In this document: piece after piece, positions 53,974 to 61,248 of the stretch | How the letters are laid out: each line of letters starts with the position of its first letter | Numbering within the stretch: the first letter of the stretch is position 1 | Origin: Candidatus Polarisedimenticolia bacterium | Lineage (GTDB): Bacteria; Acidobacteriota; Polarisedimenticolia; Gp22-AA2 | Assembly: GCA_036001465.1 (NCBI GenBank) | Contig: DASYUH010000032.1 | Span: 186,001-250,000 of the forward strand | Length of the DNA stretch: 64,000 bases | Direction: 5' to 3' | Translations under genes and position numbers: made by a program | The notes under the pieces: generated by a model | Told to the model about the DNA's origin: nothing | Database searches by the model: none | Seen by the model: only the letters and a program-made list of their open reading frames with translations

Positions 53974-54162
53974 ATGGCGTCATACAACGAGGAACTCTAC
54001 AAGCGCGCCTACCAACAGTTCAACGGCCTGGTGGACGTTGAAGAGGTCTACCACTTCGTGAAGACGGTTGCGCTTGAGAGCTTCAAGAACGGCCTTGCCG
54101 CGGGCAAAGCAAAGAGCGCCTCTCGGGCGAGAAGCGCTCAGACGACTACTCGTTCAGAGTAG
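53974..54162 (+). CDS. Small protein downstream of control block B
   Basis: This is a 62-residue protein beginning ASYNEELYKRAYQQFNGLVDVEEVYHF, with KTVALESFKNGLAAGKAKSA in the middle and a Ser/Thr/Arg tail. The ATG at 53974 follows AAAGGAAAA. It is helical and slightly basic; I recognise no family. Its leader is shared with the gene at 40582, so both are probably co-regulated. A strong terminator follows directly, so it is a single-gene transcript. Confidence 0.65.
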   Translation: MASYNEELYKRAYQQFNGLVDVEEVYHFVKTVALESFKNGLAAGKAKSASRARSAQTTTRSE

Positions 54163-54181
54163 CAAGTCCGTGGAATCGGTC

Positions 54182-54205
54182 AAGCCCCCCACCCGGGGGG
54201 CTTTT
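54182..54205 (+). terminator. Rho-independent terminator
   Basis: AAGCCCCCC-ACCC-GGGGGGCTT-TT after the 53974 gene. Confidence 0.85.
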
Positions 54206-54296
54206 CCGTGTTCGGCTGGCGCCCGATCCCCCACCCAAGTTGCGGGCGGCGCGCCCCCGCCCGCTCTTGCGACCACATTCTCACGCTTGCAATGAT

Positions 54297-54321
54297 AAGC
54301 CCCAGAGACTTCCTGGGGCTC
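54297..54321 (-). terminator. Hairpin after the YegP-like gene
   Basis: AGCCCCAG-AGACTTC-CTGGGGCT, 25 bases beyond the stop of the leftward gene at 54346. The U-run is poor. Confidence 0.6.
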
Positions 54322-54345
54322 ATCCTTGTCTGCCAAGCGTTGCTT

Positions 54346-54681
54346 CTAAGTCTGATCCGCGACTGGCGCCGTCCGTCCATGCGTCTTGCATGCCTCGATG
54401 CCATTCTCCATCGCTTGCCTCGAGGGATAGGTCTCGCCAGTGGCCAACACTTCGTTGTTCGCCCCACGCAGTACGAAGTAATACTGACCATTTGACGCTG
54501 TGCGCCGGTCATACCGATGGTCCCAGCGCGAGTTCTCGCGCGCGGACTCGATACCGTTCTGCGCCGATGCCTTCGCGGGGAAGGTCTCGGAGGTTAGCAG
54601 AACTTCGTTATTGTTTCCCTGCAACGTCCAGTAGAACGCCTTCCGGTCATCGGTCCGCTTCAATTCATAACGAGCAGGCAT
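54346..54681 (-). CDS. YegP-family (DUF1508) tandem-repeat protein
   Basis: This is a 111-residue protein with two copies of the YegP module: YELKRTDDRKAFYWTLQGNNNEVLLTSETFPAKASAQNGIESARENS and YYFVLRGANNEVLATGETYPSRQAMENGIEACKTHG. The modules pack as a domain-swapped beta-alpha unit; their function is unknown. The start at 54681 is preferred because AGGAGAAAG precedes it; a longer frame to 54729 lacks support. It is in the leftward small-gene cluster of the element. Confidence 0.85.
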   Translation of the reverse strand: MPARYELKRTDDRKAFYWTLQGNNNEVLLTSETFPAKASAQNGIESARENSRWDHRYDRRTASNGQYYFVLRGANNEVLATGETYPSRQAMENGIEACKTHGRTAPVADQT

Positions 54682-54834
54682 TGCTTTCTCCTCTGGACGC
54701 ACATCGCGCGTCCGAAAAAGGAACCGCATTCATTCCATCAGCACCAGGTCGAGCCCTTATACTTCCCCGGGGCCTCTGCCCTGTTCACTTCGCGCAGCAT
54801 TACCGCCAAGATCGCGAGCATCCCGTCCAGTCTG

Positions 54835-55068
54835 TTAGTGTCTTGTATCCTTCGGTGGATTTGGGTCCGGGCCGTACGAATCCTTGTCGCGAATCTTCCC
54901 GTGTTGGTTGTGAATCACAACCTCTCCGCCTGTCCGCTCCGCGATCTCTCGAGCTCGGTCGATTGCGTCGCGCTGCGTATCGTGGATGGAACTGACCCGC
55001 TCCGCGTGCGGTTTCTTGACTACCCAATCGGCACCGCGGCGAACAACATGCCTTTCCTTCTCGCTCAT
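54835..55068 (-). CDS. DUF2188 protein
   Basis: This is a 77-residue protein: SEKERHVVRRGADWVVKKPHAERVSS, then HDTQRDAIDRAREIAERTGGEVVIHNQHGKIRDKDSYGPDPNPP. The pattern H-V-V-x-x-x-x-x-W-x-V-K-x-x-x-A, A-x-x-x-A-R and EVVIHxxxGKIRDxDSYGxDP defines DUF2188. The function is unknown. AGAGG lies before the ATG. It is upstream of the YegP-like gene on the same strand; the two small folds often occur on mobile DNA. Confidence 0.85.
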   Translation of the reverse strand: MSEKERHVVRRGADWVVKKPHAERVSSIHDTQRDAIDRAREIAERTGGEVVIHNQHGKIRDKDSYGPDPNPPKDTRH

Positions 55069-55213
55069 CTAGGCACCTCTTTGAGAAATGGACCCATGAA
55101 TGGACCCGGCCTGCTTGAACAAAAACTCCCCTCCACGGCAGCAACCTCCGTCAACCGTCAAGGAGAGTGACACTGTAAGCATACGGTGACGCATACGGCA
55201 GCAAAAAAAATCA

Positions 55214-55912
55214 TCACAAGGTCCCCTGGCCGCTCTCTGGATAGAGCAGGTCCATTCGGATTCTCACGACCGCAGGGTTAACGTCGAACACCTCAGCGAG
55301 ATCCCGCACCGCATCACCTCGCAGTGTCTCCGGCAACGACATCAGGCCCAGTCGTCCCTTCGGCGCTACAAACTTTTCGATCGCCATCGCAACGAGCTTC
55401 TTCGGCAGCAGGAGGGCCGACATCGCGCGGTTTGCCTGGAACTCGTGCCACTCGTATCGAGGCTTCGCGCCGTTCCCGTCTTCGAGCTCACCTTCCCGGC
55501 ACATCACGCGTGGCGCCCCAGTGTCGTTGAAGTCTCCGAACAACAGCGGCTCATCAATCCCCAGAGCAAACAGATGCCCGTGTAACAGGATGTGCCCGGC
55601 CTCGTGGGCCATGGTCGTCCTGGCACGGCGAGATCCAACGAGGGAACCATCTTCCAGTGCCCTCGAGATTATTACCTGCTCTGCGCCGCGTTCCCCGAAG
55701 AGAGTCACACCAAGCACCCTGGAACCCAGGTCCTCATACTCCGGCGTGATGTTGAACCGCTTCTCTATGAACCAATCCACTCGTATGGGCTTTGGTGACG
55801 ATGGCATCAGCCCGACGCTTTCCAGTTCCGTCGAGGTGATTCTCTCGAACTGCACCTCCTTGTAATAAGGTCGCTCTGGAAAGCGCCCGCCGGAAGCGCG
55901 ATAGTTCCTCAC
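55214..55912 (-). CDS. ImmA/IrrE-type metallopeptidase
   Basis: This is a 232-residue protein. The zinc-protease helix is TMAHEAGHILLHGHLF (HExxH), preceded by strands typical of the ImmA/IrrE family (ITPEYEDLGSRVLGVTLF; EQVIISRAL) and followed by EFQANRAMSALLLPKKLV, the third-ligand region. It starts at GTG, overlapping the stop of the XRE gene by three to four bases. In ICEs and phages such pairs act as a switch: the protease cleaves the XRE repressor after a signal such as DNA damage. This pair probably controls excision or transfer genes of segment III. Confidence 0.85.
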   Translation of the reverse strand: MRNYRASGGRFPERPYYKEVQFERITSTELESVGLMPSSPKPIRVDWFIEKRFNITPEYEDLGSRVLGVTLFGERGAEQVIISRALEDGSLVGSRRARTTMAHEAGHILLHGHLFALGIDEPLLFGDFNDTGAPRVMCREGELEDGNGAKPRYEWHEFQANRAMSALLLPKKLVAMAIEKFVAPKGRLGLMSLPETLRGDAVRDLAEVFDVNPAVVRIRMDLLYPESGQGTL

Positions 55913-56268
55913 GAACCCCCGCCCCTCTTCCTCGACGCCAACTGCTTGAGTAGTTTGGCGAGCTCGTCGCCGCTCACGTCTTGATCAACTACGCGCCGCA
56001 GCGCGGCCGCGAGCTTTGGATCTCGCTCGCCACGCCGCTTCAACTCCTCGACAGGTGGTCGCGGATCGAGAGTCCGAAGCTCCTCGACAGTCACCTCCAG
56101 AACCTGCGCCATTTTCTCCATGATCGTCTCCGACGGGTACCTGCGCCCCAACTCAATATCCGAGAGGTAAGGGGCCGTGATACCGCCGAGCCGTTGGGCA
56201 AACTCTCGCAGCGACAGCTCCTTCTCCTGTCGCAGCTCCCGAATCCGCTGCCCGAAGGTCTTCGTCAC
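55909..56268 (-). CDS. XRE-family repressor paired with ImmA
   Basis: This is a 119-residue protein with an N-terminal lambda-repressor-type helix-turn-helix (FGQRIRELRQEKELSLREFAQRLGGITAPYLSDIELGRRYPSETIMEKMAQVLEV). The charged C-terminal part includes PPVEELKRRGERDPKLAAALRRVV and DELAKLLKQLASRKRGG. The helix-turn-helix is complete. It is translationally coupled to the protease gene. The likely role is repression of the element's mobility functions, relieved by ImmA cleavage. Confidence 0.85.
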   Translation of the reverse strand: MTKTFGQRIRELRQEKELSLREFAQRLGGITAPYLSDIELGRRYPSETIMEKMAQVLEVTVEELRTLDPRPPVEELKRRGERDPKLAAALRRVVDQDVSGDELAKLLKQLASRKRGGGS

Positions 56269-56303
56269 AGCCTAAGCATACCATGTACGAACCGTTCCCG
56301 AAC

Positions 56304-56341
56304 AAAAAAAGAGGCCACCAGACCTATTGGGTCGGTGGCCT
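56304..56341 (-). terminator. Rho-independent terminator, leftward
   Basis: AGGCCACC-A-GACC/GGTC-GGTGGCCT stem (56312-56341) followed on the minus strand by a run of seven Us (A-run 56304-56310). It ends the primase-SSB-small gene operon. Confidence 0.85.
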
Positions 56342-56356
56342 TGCCGTCTTCGGGCT

Positions 56357-56548
56357 TCAAAGATCGTTTAGCTTAAGCGCGTGCTGAAGCACTCGCCGTC
56401 GCTCCTTCTGCGACAAGTGCGTGATCGCCCCCAGGGCCTTCAGGGCATTCCCCCGCACGTCGTCTTTCGTGAACGTGACCTCGCGGGGTTTCCGCAGTTT
56501 TAGTCGCTTGCGGTCCTTCGGTGACAGGTCCTCGAGCTTGACCGCCAC
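56357..56548 (-). CDS. Small basic protein following ssb
   Basis: This is a 63-residue protein: VKLEDLSPKDRKRLKLRKPREVTFTKDDVRGNALKALGAITHLSQKERRRVLQHALKLNDL. It is highly basic and helical and may bind DNA. It lies 16 bp after ssb in the same direction, has AGGAGG-like sequence upstream, and precedes a strong terminator, so it completes a replication operon. I recognise no family. Confidence 0.65.
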   Translation of the reverse strand: MAVKLEDLSPKDRKRLKLRKPREVTFTKDDVRGNALKALGAITHLSQKERRRVLQHALKLNDL

Positions 56549-56564
56549 GCTTCACCTCCTGAAG

Positions 56565-56990
56565 TCAGAGCGGACTGTCATCCTCTGCCGGCCCCTCGTG
56601 CACGAGCGGTTCCGCCGGCGCCGCGGGTATCTCGCCGCCAGCCGGCACCTTCCTATCCTCGGGCCGACCCAGCAGCTGAATGCGTTGCGCGATAACCTCG
56701 GTGACGAACCGCTGCTCCTTCTCCTTGCCCAGGTACCCCCTGGTCTGAAGGTGCCCCTCGACGTAGAGCTGGCTACCCTTCCTCACGTACTCGCCGATGA
56801 CCTCGGCCGTGCGCCCGAATGCCACGACACGGTGCCAGTCGGTGCGTTCCTCTGTCTTGCCCTTCTCGTCCGTCCAGCGCCTGGACGTTGCCAGGTTGAC
56901 GTTGACCACGGATTTCCCGTTCGTGGTCTTTCGAACCTCTGGGTCGTGCCCCAAGTTGCCCAGGAGCGTCACTCTGTTCACGCTAGCCAT
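56565..56990 (-). CDS. ssb: Single-stranded DNA-binding protein
   Basis: This is a 141-residue SSB. The OB fold is evident from VNRVTLLGNLGHDPEVRKTTNGKSVVNVNLATSRRWTDEKGKTEERTDWHRVVAFGRTAEVIGEYVRKGSQLYVEGHLQTRGY. The tail ends DDSPL, a slightly altered form of the acidic DDDIPF tip that recruits partner proteins. The start at 56990 follows GGAGGAGAGG. It lies between the primase and a small basic protein in one operon and serves element replication. Confidence 0.93.
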   Translation of the reverse strand: MASVNRVTLLGNLGHDPEVRKTTNGKSVVNVNLATSRRWTDEKGKTEERTDWHRVVAFGRTAEVIGEYVRKGSQLYVEGHLQTRGYLGKEKEQRFVTEVIAQRIQLLGRPEDRKVPAGGEIPAAPAEPLVHEGPAEDDSPL

Positions 56991-57024
56991 GATCCTCTCC
57001 TCCATTTGTGTGGTCCGTTACTTG

Positions 57025-58029
57025 TTAACCTAGTAGCCCTTTCAGCCTTTCATCCGAAAGGCTGTCGGGTTGCTCGCCGACTTCGAGATGGACCTCCTTC
57101 AGAAACAGCTTGCGCCGCAGTCGCCCGTACACCTTGCGAAGCCCCTCGTACCCGGCGTCATCTCCGTCGAACATCAAAGCCAGACTGTCAGTCGCCGCAA
57201 CCAGGAGCTCTTCCTGGTACTCACTCATGGTTGAGCCCATCAGCGCCACGACGTTCGGGAAGCCGGCCTGGTGCACCTTCATGGCGTCGAAGAACCCCTC
57301 CACCACGATGAGCCCGGATCCTGTGTTTTTGGTTGCGCGGTTCAGGTTCCAGACCACGCGTGCCTTCTGGAAGCCGTAGGGCAGCTTCCACTTTCCCTCC
57401 TCCTTCGCCAGCGTGTCGTCGATCGCGCGCCCGGCGTAGGCGACGAGCTCGTTTCTCTCGTTGTGAATAGCGATTGCAACGCGACCCTTCATCAGGCCCC
57501 GCGTGCAGAAGCCGACGTCGAACGTCTGAATCGTTTCCTTGGAGATCCCTCGTTCCTTCAGGTATGGATGCTCCCGGGCGAGAGTTTTCAGCGAGTGGTC
57601 CAACGGCGGATTGATTTCGAGGCTCGGCTCAGTCCGAGGAACCCGATCAACCCGTTTCAGTGCCGGTGACGCTTGTGCGGACTCCGTAGGCTGTCTCGAG
57701 CCATTCGCCTTCTTGTTGTTGTCCCGCACGAACTGGAGTGCGAACCACTCTGCCAGTTTTTCGCCGGCGTCCCGAACGCCACACTCCTCCACCTTGGAGA
57801 CGAGGTCGAGGATGTTCCCGCCTCCGCAGCGGCTGAAGCAGTTGAAGACGTTCTTCTCGACGTTCACGTGGAACGAATTGGGGTTCTTGCCACCATGGAT
57901 GGGACAAGCGCCGACGAGCTTCCCGTGGCCCTTGTCCTTCAGGCCATCCAGGTAGCCGTATTTCGCCAGCACGTCACGGATGGAGACCTGGGCTTTCAGT
58001 TCTCGAAAATCGATCCACTTGGCGGGCAT
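57025..58029 (-). CDS. DNA primase, CHC2 zinc finger plus Toprim
   Basis: This is a 334-residue protein, shorter than chromosomal DnaG (about 600). The zinc-binding CHC2 domain reads GACPIHGGKNPNSFHVNVEKNVFNCFSRCGGGNILDLV. The Toprim core has GLIVVEGFFDAMKVHQAGFPNVVALMGSTMS (Glu) and SLALMFDGDDAGYEGLRK (DxD). The helicase-interacting C-terminal domain of DnaG is missing. The start follows AAGGAGGG. The gene diverges from the replication initiator genes, with iteron-like repeats between, as expected for a plasmid-type replication module. Confidence 0.9.
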   Translation of the reverse strand: MPAKWIDFRELKAQVSIRDVLAKYGYLDGLKDKGHGKLVGACPIHGGKNPNSFHVNVEKNVFNCFSRCGGGNILDLVSKVEECGVRDAGEKLAEWFALQFVRDNNKKANGSRQPTESAQASPALKRVDRVPRTEPSLEINPPLDHSLKTLAREHPYLKERGISKETIQTFDVGFCTRGLMKGRVAIAIHNERNELVAYAGRAIDDTLAKEEGKWKLPYGFQKARVVWNLNRATKNTGSGLIVVEGFFDAMKVHQAGFPNVVALMGSTMSEYQEELLVAATDSLALMFDGDDAGYEGLRKVYGRLRRKLFLKEVHLEVGEQPDSLSDERLKGLLG

Positions 58030-58340
58030 GCGAAGCCCTCCTTGCGCGATGGTGTTCGAGCGCGCAGAAGCATCTGCCTGTAGGTTAAGGGGAAGTTAAG
58101 GAACCTGCACTCAGTTACTCAGAGTAAGGCAGGCTTGTCAATGCTCGGTGGCCCTGTAGGATGAAACCGCCGGCGAGCTCCCCTTCTATAGCCCACATAC
58201 CCGAGGCAGAGGGTGATGGACCGAAGCAGCTGGTCTCAGGGGCAGAGAGCCAATTGCCGGAGTTCGGCACGCCCCAGTCGCCGATCGCCGCGAAGGGGTC
58301 CCCTCGCCGGCCTACTGTCCCTTGGGATCCACAGGAGGAA

Positions 58341-58385
58341 CGGAACATGGTATAATTACTGTAAAGTATAGATATAAAAAGACTT
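58341..58385. other. AT-rich tract upstream of the iterons
   Basis: ATGGTATAATTACTG, then AAAGTATAGATATAAAAAG is strikingly AT-rich for this GC-rich element. TATAAT (58351-58356) may be a -10 box (-35 weak). It may also serve as a DNA unwinding region for the origin. The rest of 58030-58340 shows no convincing gene. Confidence 0.5.
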
Positions 58386-58389
58386 AAAT

Positions 58390-58785
58390 ATGCAGACCCA
58401 TCGAAGGCCCCCTAGCCATCCACCCCGACACGGACGGCTGGGTCGCGGGCCAGAGCACCAACTCCAGTATTTCGAAACAACCTGTGAAATCGAGGGCTAT
58501 CCGGGCACCCTCACCGTGTCCTTGCCTCGGCATCCTGACGACGTCACGCCCGAGGACGTGATTCAATTCCTACTAATGGTCAGCGGTACGCTCGCAAGAC
58601 AAATGAGTCTGGGTGGCCTTGTTACCGGGGCTGTTGATAAGTCGTGGAGCCTATACAGGAAAATGGTGGAACCTGCGCAGGCACGCGTGGAACCTGTGCA
58701 GGAACCGGTGGACGCTATGCAGGAAGTGGTGGAGCCTGTGCAGGGCCGAGTTTCGCACACAGGCGAAACATCCACCTATTCGTGA
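58390..58785 (+). CDS. Small protein with 7-residue repeats over iteron DNA
   Basis: This is a 131-residue frame with a mixed N-terminus (LQYFETTCEIEGYPGTLTVSLPRHPDDVTPEDVIQFLLMVSG) and a C-terminal half made of heptads: VEPAQAR, VEPVQEP, VDAMQEV, VEPVQGR. The heptads result from the 21-bp DNA repeats. The N-terminal two thirds look like a real protein. It precedes the initiator gene by 86 bp. It could be a regulator of replication, or the repeats may be primarily DNA signals with a coding by-product. Confidence 0.5.
   Translation: MQTHRRPPSHPPRHGRLGRGPEHQLQYFETTCEIEGYPGTLTVSLPRHPDDVTPEDVIQFLLMVSGTLARQMSLGGLVTGAVDKSWSLYRKMVEPAQARVEPVQEPVDAMQEVVEPVQGRVSHTGETSTYS
58644..58749 (+). repeat. Five iteron-like repeats, possible origin of replication
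   Basis: Repeats with consensus GTGGARCCTRTGCAGG start at 58644, 58666, 58687, 58708 and 58729, i.e. spacing 22, 21, 21 and 21, two helical turns. They lie directly upstream of an RPA-type replication initiator gene and downstream of an AT-rich tract. Confidence 0.7.
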
Positions 58786-58870
58786 GGTTTCGCGGGATCC
58801 CCCCCCGACGCTAGTACTAACTAAATCATTTCTAATTCACACACTAGGGCGCCAGCGGCCCGTGTGTCCC

Positions 58871-60454
58871 ATGCTAATGACTGGAGCTCCCTCAACAACA
58901 ACCGCACCGCACACCTCTAGCCTGACAGAGGCGGCTTACACTCGGGAATACATCGGCTTCGCGGAATTTCCGATCGTCACAACGTCCATCAAGCGCCCCC
59001 GCCACACGACAATCGAATGCACAGAGGTCATCGGCACCAGCCAGGCTGGACTGCCGATAGTTCGCACCTGGCAGGTCGTTGGCTCTCTGGAATACGGTTT
59101 GCCTCGACTACCTGACTTGGATGTCTTCGTCGGGATACTCAAGGTCCTCGAGCGTTACCATTACAAGAGCCGAATCGTTCCATGCACCCTCGGGGATATC
59201 TGCGAGATCGCCGGTCTCGCGCGCGGAGGGAAAACCTACCAACGCATCCGTGAAGCATTCCTTCGATTCCAGACGACCAGCTATATCGCGAAGAACCACT
59301 TCCTCGACCCCAAGACAGGGGAGCGCGTTCTCTCTGAAGGATGGAACATCATCACGGATCACCGCATCCTGTTCGGGGCGGCACGTAGGGAGGGTGGCGA
59401 CGGTCTGCCGCGGTCCTACTTCGCGGTGAGCGACGCGTTCCTCAACAGACTCAGTGAGGGGCAGTTTAAGCGTCTTGACCTGAGATTCTGGCGCGAGCTA
59501 GGACTCGGACTCGAAAAACCCCTGTTCCACTACCTGGACAAGAATCTCTATCGCAAGGACAAGCACGAAATCGGTCTCATCAAACTTAGTCAGCGAATCG
59601 GAACAACCGGCACGTACGACATCGCTCAACTCAAACGACTCTGCGCCAGGGCGCTTGCCCGCTTGGTAGAGAAAGGGTTTCTCAGAGCGTTCAAGTTCGA
59701 AAGGGCGAAGTCACCTCTCGACAGGTGGAAGCTCGTCGTCTACGTTGGCCCGAGGGCTCGCGGACATGTACCGGTTCATTCTGTGGATCCAGCATATCAA
59801 CCAACTCCTGAACCCTCGTCTCCGATCACTAGGGAGAGCGATTCAGCGGTACCAAAACTTCTGCCGGGACTTGGCCCCGAGCCCCGGGTCATTTCAGAAG
59901 CCAGTGTCACTGACCTTGTCCTGTACTTCCGGGAGAGGTTTCATGGGACTACCCAAGGAAGCATCGACGAGCGGGAGAGGATGTCCGCCCGCAAACTCTT
60001 GGAGCGCTGCGGAGGCGACGTTCAGCGCGCTATGTCCTGCATCCGCTGGACGCGCGAGAGGGCGGCTTGGATAGACAACTTCGCCGGCCTGCTCACCAAT
60101 AATTACCCGGACAGGGCCCTGGCGGAGTTGACAGCAGCATCCGCGAGAGAGGCTGCCGACGTCGAAACCAAAAGGCTGACCCAACTCAGGGACCGTTACG
60201 ATGCATGGCACCGGCAACTCATCGACAAGCGATTTCAGGCGTTGCCGGTGGAGGAGAGGGACCTGCTGCTCAGCCGAGCGCTTGCCGAGCTCCGCGAAGG
60301 ACCTGAAGGAGAGGGTTTTTGCAAATCACCCGAGCAGATCCAGTATCGCATCGCTGAGAAGAGGGTGCGCGGCCAGTTGGGCCGGGACCTTCCTTCGCTC
60401 GAGGAATGGAAGCCCGACGTTGCAGTGGAGGAGTCCCAGATAGGCACTCCCTAG
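58871..60454 (+). CDS. RPA-type plasmid replication initiator
   Basis: This is a 527-residue protein starting MLMTGAPS. Residues about 30-270 match the replication initiator A family: IGFAEFPIVTTSIKRP, WQVVGSLEYGLPRLPDLDVFVGILKVLERYH, RIREAFLRFQTTSYIAKNHFLDPKTGER and LFHYLDKNLYRKDKHEIGLIKLSQRIG, i.e. two winged helices that bind iterons. The C-terminal part is helical (ERCGGDVQRAMSCIRWTRERAAWIDNFAG; ELREGPEGEGFC). There is no good ribosome site; translational coupling with the upstream frame is possible. It should bind the 58644-58749 repeats to start replication. Its stop overlaps the stop of the integrase-tail frame from the other side. Confidence 0.8.
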   Translation: MLMTGAPSTTTAPHTSSLTEAAYTREYIGFAEFPIVTTSIKRPRHTTIECTEVIGTSQAGLPIVRTWQVVGSLEYGLPRLPDLDVFVGILKVLERYHYKSRIVPCTLGDICEIAGLARGGKTYQRIREAFLRFQTTSYIAKNHFLDPKTGERVLSEGWNIITDHRILFGAARREGGDGLPRSYFAVSDAFLNRLSEGQFKRLDLRFWRELGLGLEKPLFHYLDKNLYRKDKHEIGLIKLSQRIGTTGTYDIAQLKRLCARALARLVEKGFLRAFKFERAKSPLDRWKLVVYVGPRARGHVPVHSVDPAYQPTPEPSSPITRESDSAVPKLLPGLGPEPRVISEASVTDLVLYFRERFHGTTQGSIDERERMSARKLLERCGGDVQRAMSCIRWTRERAAWIDNFAGLLTNNYPDRALAELTAASAREAADVETKRLTQLRDRYDAWHRQLIDKRFQALPVEERDLLLSRALAELREGPEGEGFCKSPEQIQYRIAEKRVRGQLGRDLPSLEEWKPDVAVEESQIGTP

Positions 60455-60776
60455 TCTTTGTCCTCGCGCCTACTAGAGGCAGCCGCCCACACGAGCGCGA
60501 GGATGGCTTCTCGGATCGCCCTTGGCAAGCGAGGCCAGGCACGCATGACAGAGTCTAGGCTTTCGTCATCCACCTCCGGACATTTGGGGTCCGGATTCCC
60601 CATCTCGCGTTGTGTTCCTGTTGTGCTGCAGGCGAGTCCGGGCTTCGACCCGTTGAGTTCACCCGGCGTCCGGGTTGCGCCCTCGGTATCGCTTTCAACT
60701 TCTTGAGCCGGTCCGGGTTGCGACCAATCGAGACCGAGATGTGCTCGGTCTGGTCCGTCCTTTGAAAAATGAGAAT
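60451..60776 (-). CDS. Alternate integrase C-terminal exon-like frame (separated from integrase in the integrated state)
   Basis: A frame that is open through the ssrA-end core and leftwards to a stop at 60451 encodes 108 residues after the core. They include CSTTGTQREMGNPDPKCPEVDDESLDSVMRAWPRLPRAIREAILALVWAAA. It has no own start codon with a ribosome site outside ssrA. The frame through the core (AGSTPAAST) is the same as in the integrase, so in the excised circle it would be joined to integrase residue 397 and form a protein of about 505 residues. CSTTGTQRE also resembles ASTTGAQRE in the integrase. It may be a functional C-terminal domain used only in the circular form, or an unused remnant. 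Confidence 0.55.
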
Positions 60777-60805
60777 TGGTGGAGGCGGCGGGAGTCGAAC
60801 CCGCG
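60777..60805. repeat. Attachment-site copy 4, right end of segment III inside ssrA (attR)
   Basis: This is the 3'-terminal 29 bases of ssrA, up to and including the encoded CCA. The identical repeats at 31107 and 25032 and the near-identical one at 20026 show the crossover lies within the T-arm/acceptor region. Confidence 0.85.
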
Positions 60806-61123
60806 TCCGAAACAGATTGGCGTGGGACGTCTACGTGCGTAGCCACCTCGGCTGCTCTCGCCGGCCGCCACCCGAGGTGGCAAAGAAGCGGCCAGCCAGC
60901 CCGGTCATTTTCGCCTCAGGGCTTCGGGCGGACCCCGGGGCTATCCCGCTGTGCGTCGCCCATCCAGGCCCCCGCGGGAAAAAGGACCCGGTGGACGGGC
61001 TGCGTTAAGCAGCCAGCGCTAACGGTGAGTTGGCGCTTGCTTTTGGTTCCACCTGTTTAGCGAGGAGTGGGCCTCGGCACGCTTTCCCAGCCTCAACAGT
61101 CCCGTCGAAACCGTTTCGCCCCC
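60777..61123 (-). ncRNA. ssrA: Transfer-messenger RNA (tmRNA)
   Basis: The 5' end is GGGGGCGAAACGGTTTCGAC (61123 leftwards) and the 3' end is GGACGCGGGTTCGACTCCCG, then CCGCCTCCACCA. The seven-base acceptor arms GGGGGCG and CGCCTCC pair with one G-U. The tag frame runs from GCA (61040) to TAA (61005): ASANSPLALAA, with the hallmark LAA end. The length is 347 nt. It rescues stalled ribosomes and marks the unfinished proteins for degradation. The CCA is encoded. Confidence 0.95.
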
Positions 61124-61158
61124 ACTTGATTCGGTGTGTTGAGCCTGGTCGCCCGAAG

Positions 61159-61188
61159 AATATAGCACCTGCCCTCGCAGGCGGTCAA
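61159..61188 (-). promoter_or_regulatory. ssrA promoter
   Basis: On the minus strand TTGACC (61188-61183) is 18 bases from TATATT (61164-61159). Transcription would start about 30 bases before the mature tmRNA 5' end, leaving a short precursor for RNase P. Confidence 0.75.
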
Positions 61189-61248
61189 GGAAACGCCTGC
61201 CTCCCAAGGAGTTGACTGGCGATTCCCGTCGCGCGGACTGGCCCGGGC

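Noticed and set aside
58161-58355. A 64-codon frame before the iteron region
   Set aside because: No ribosome site and Pro/Ser-rich composition; it ends inside the AT-rich promoter-like tract.
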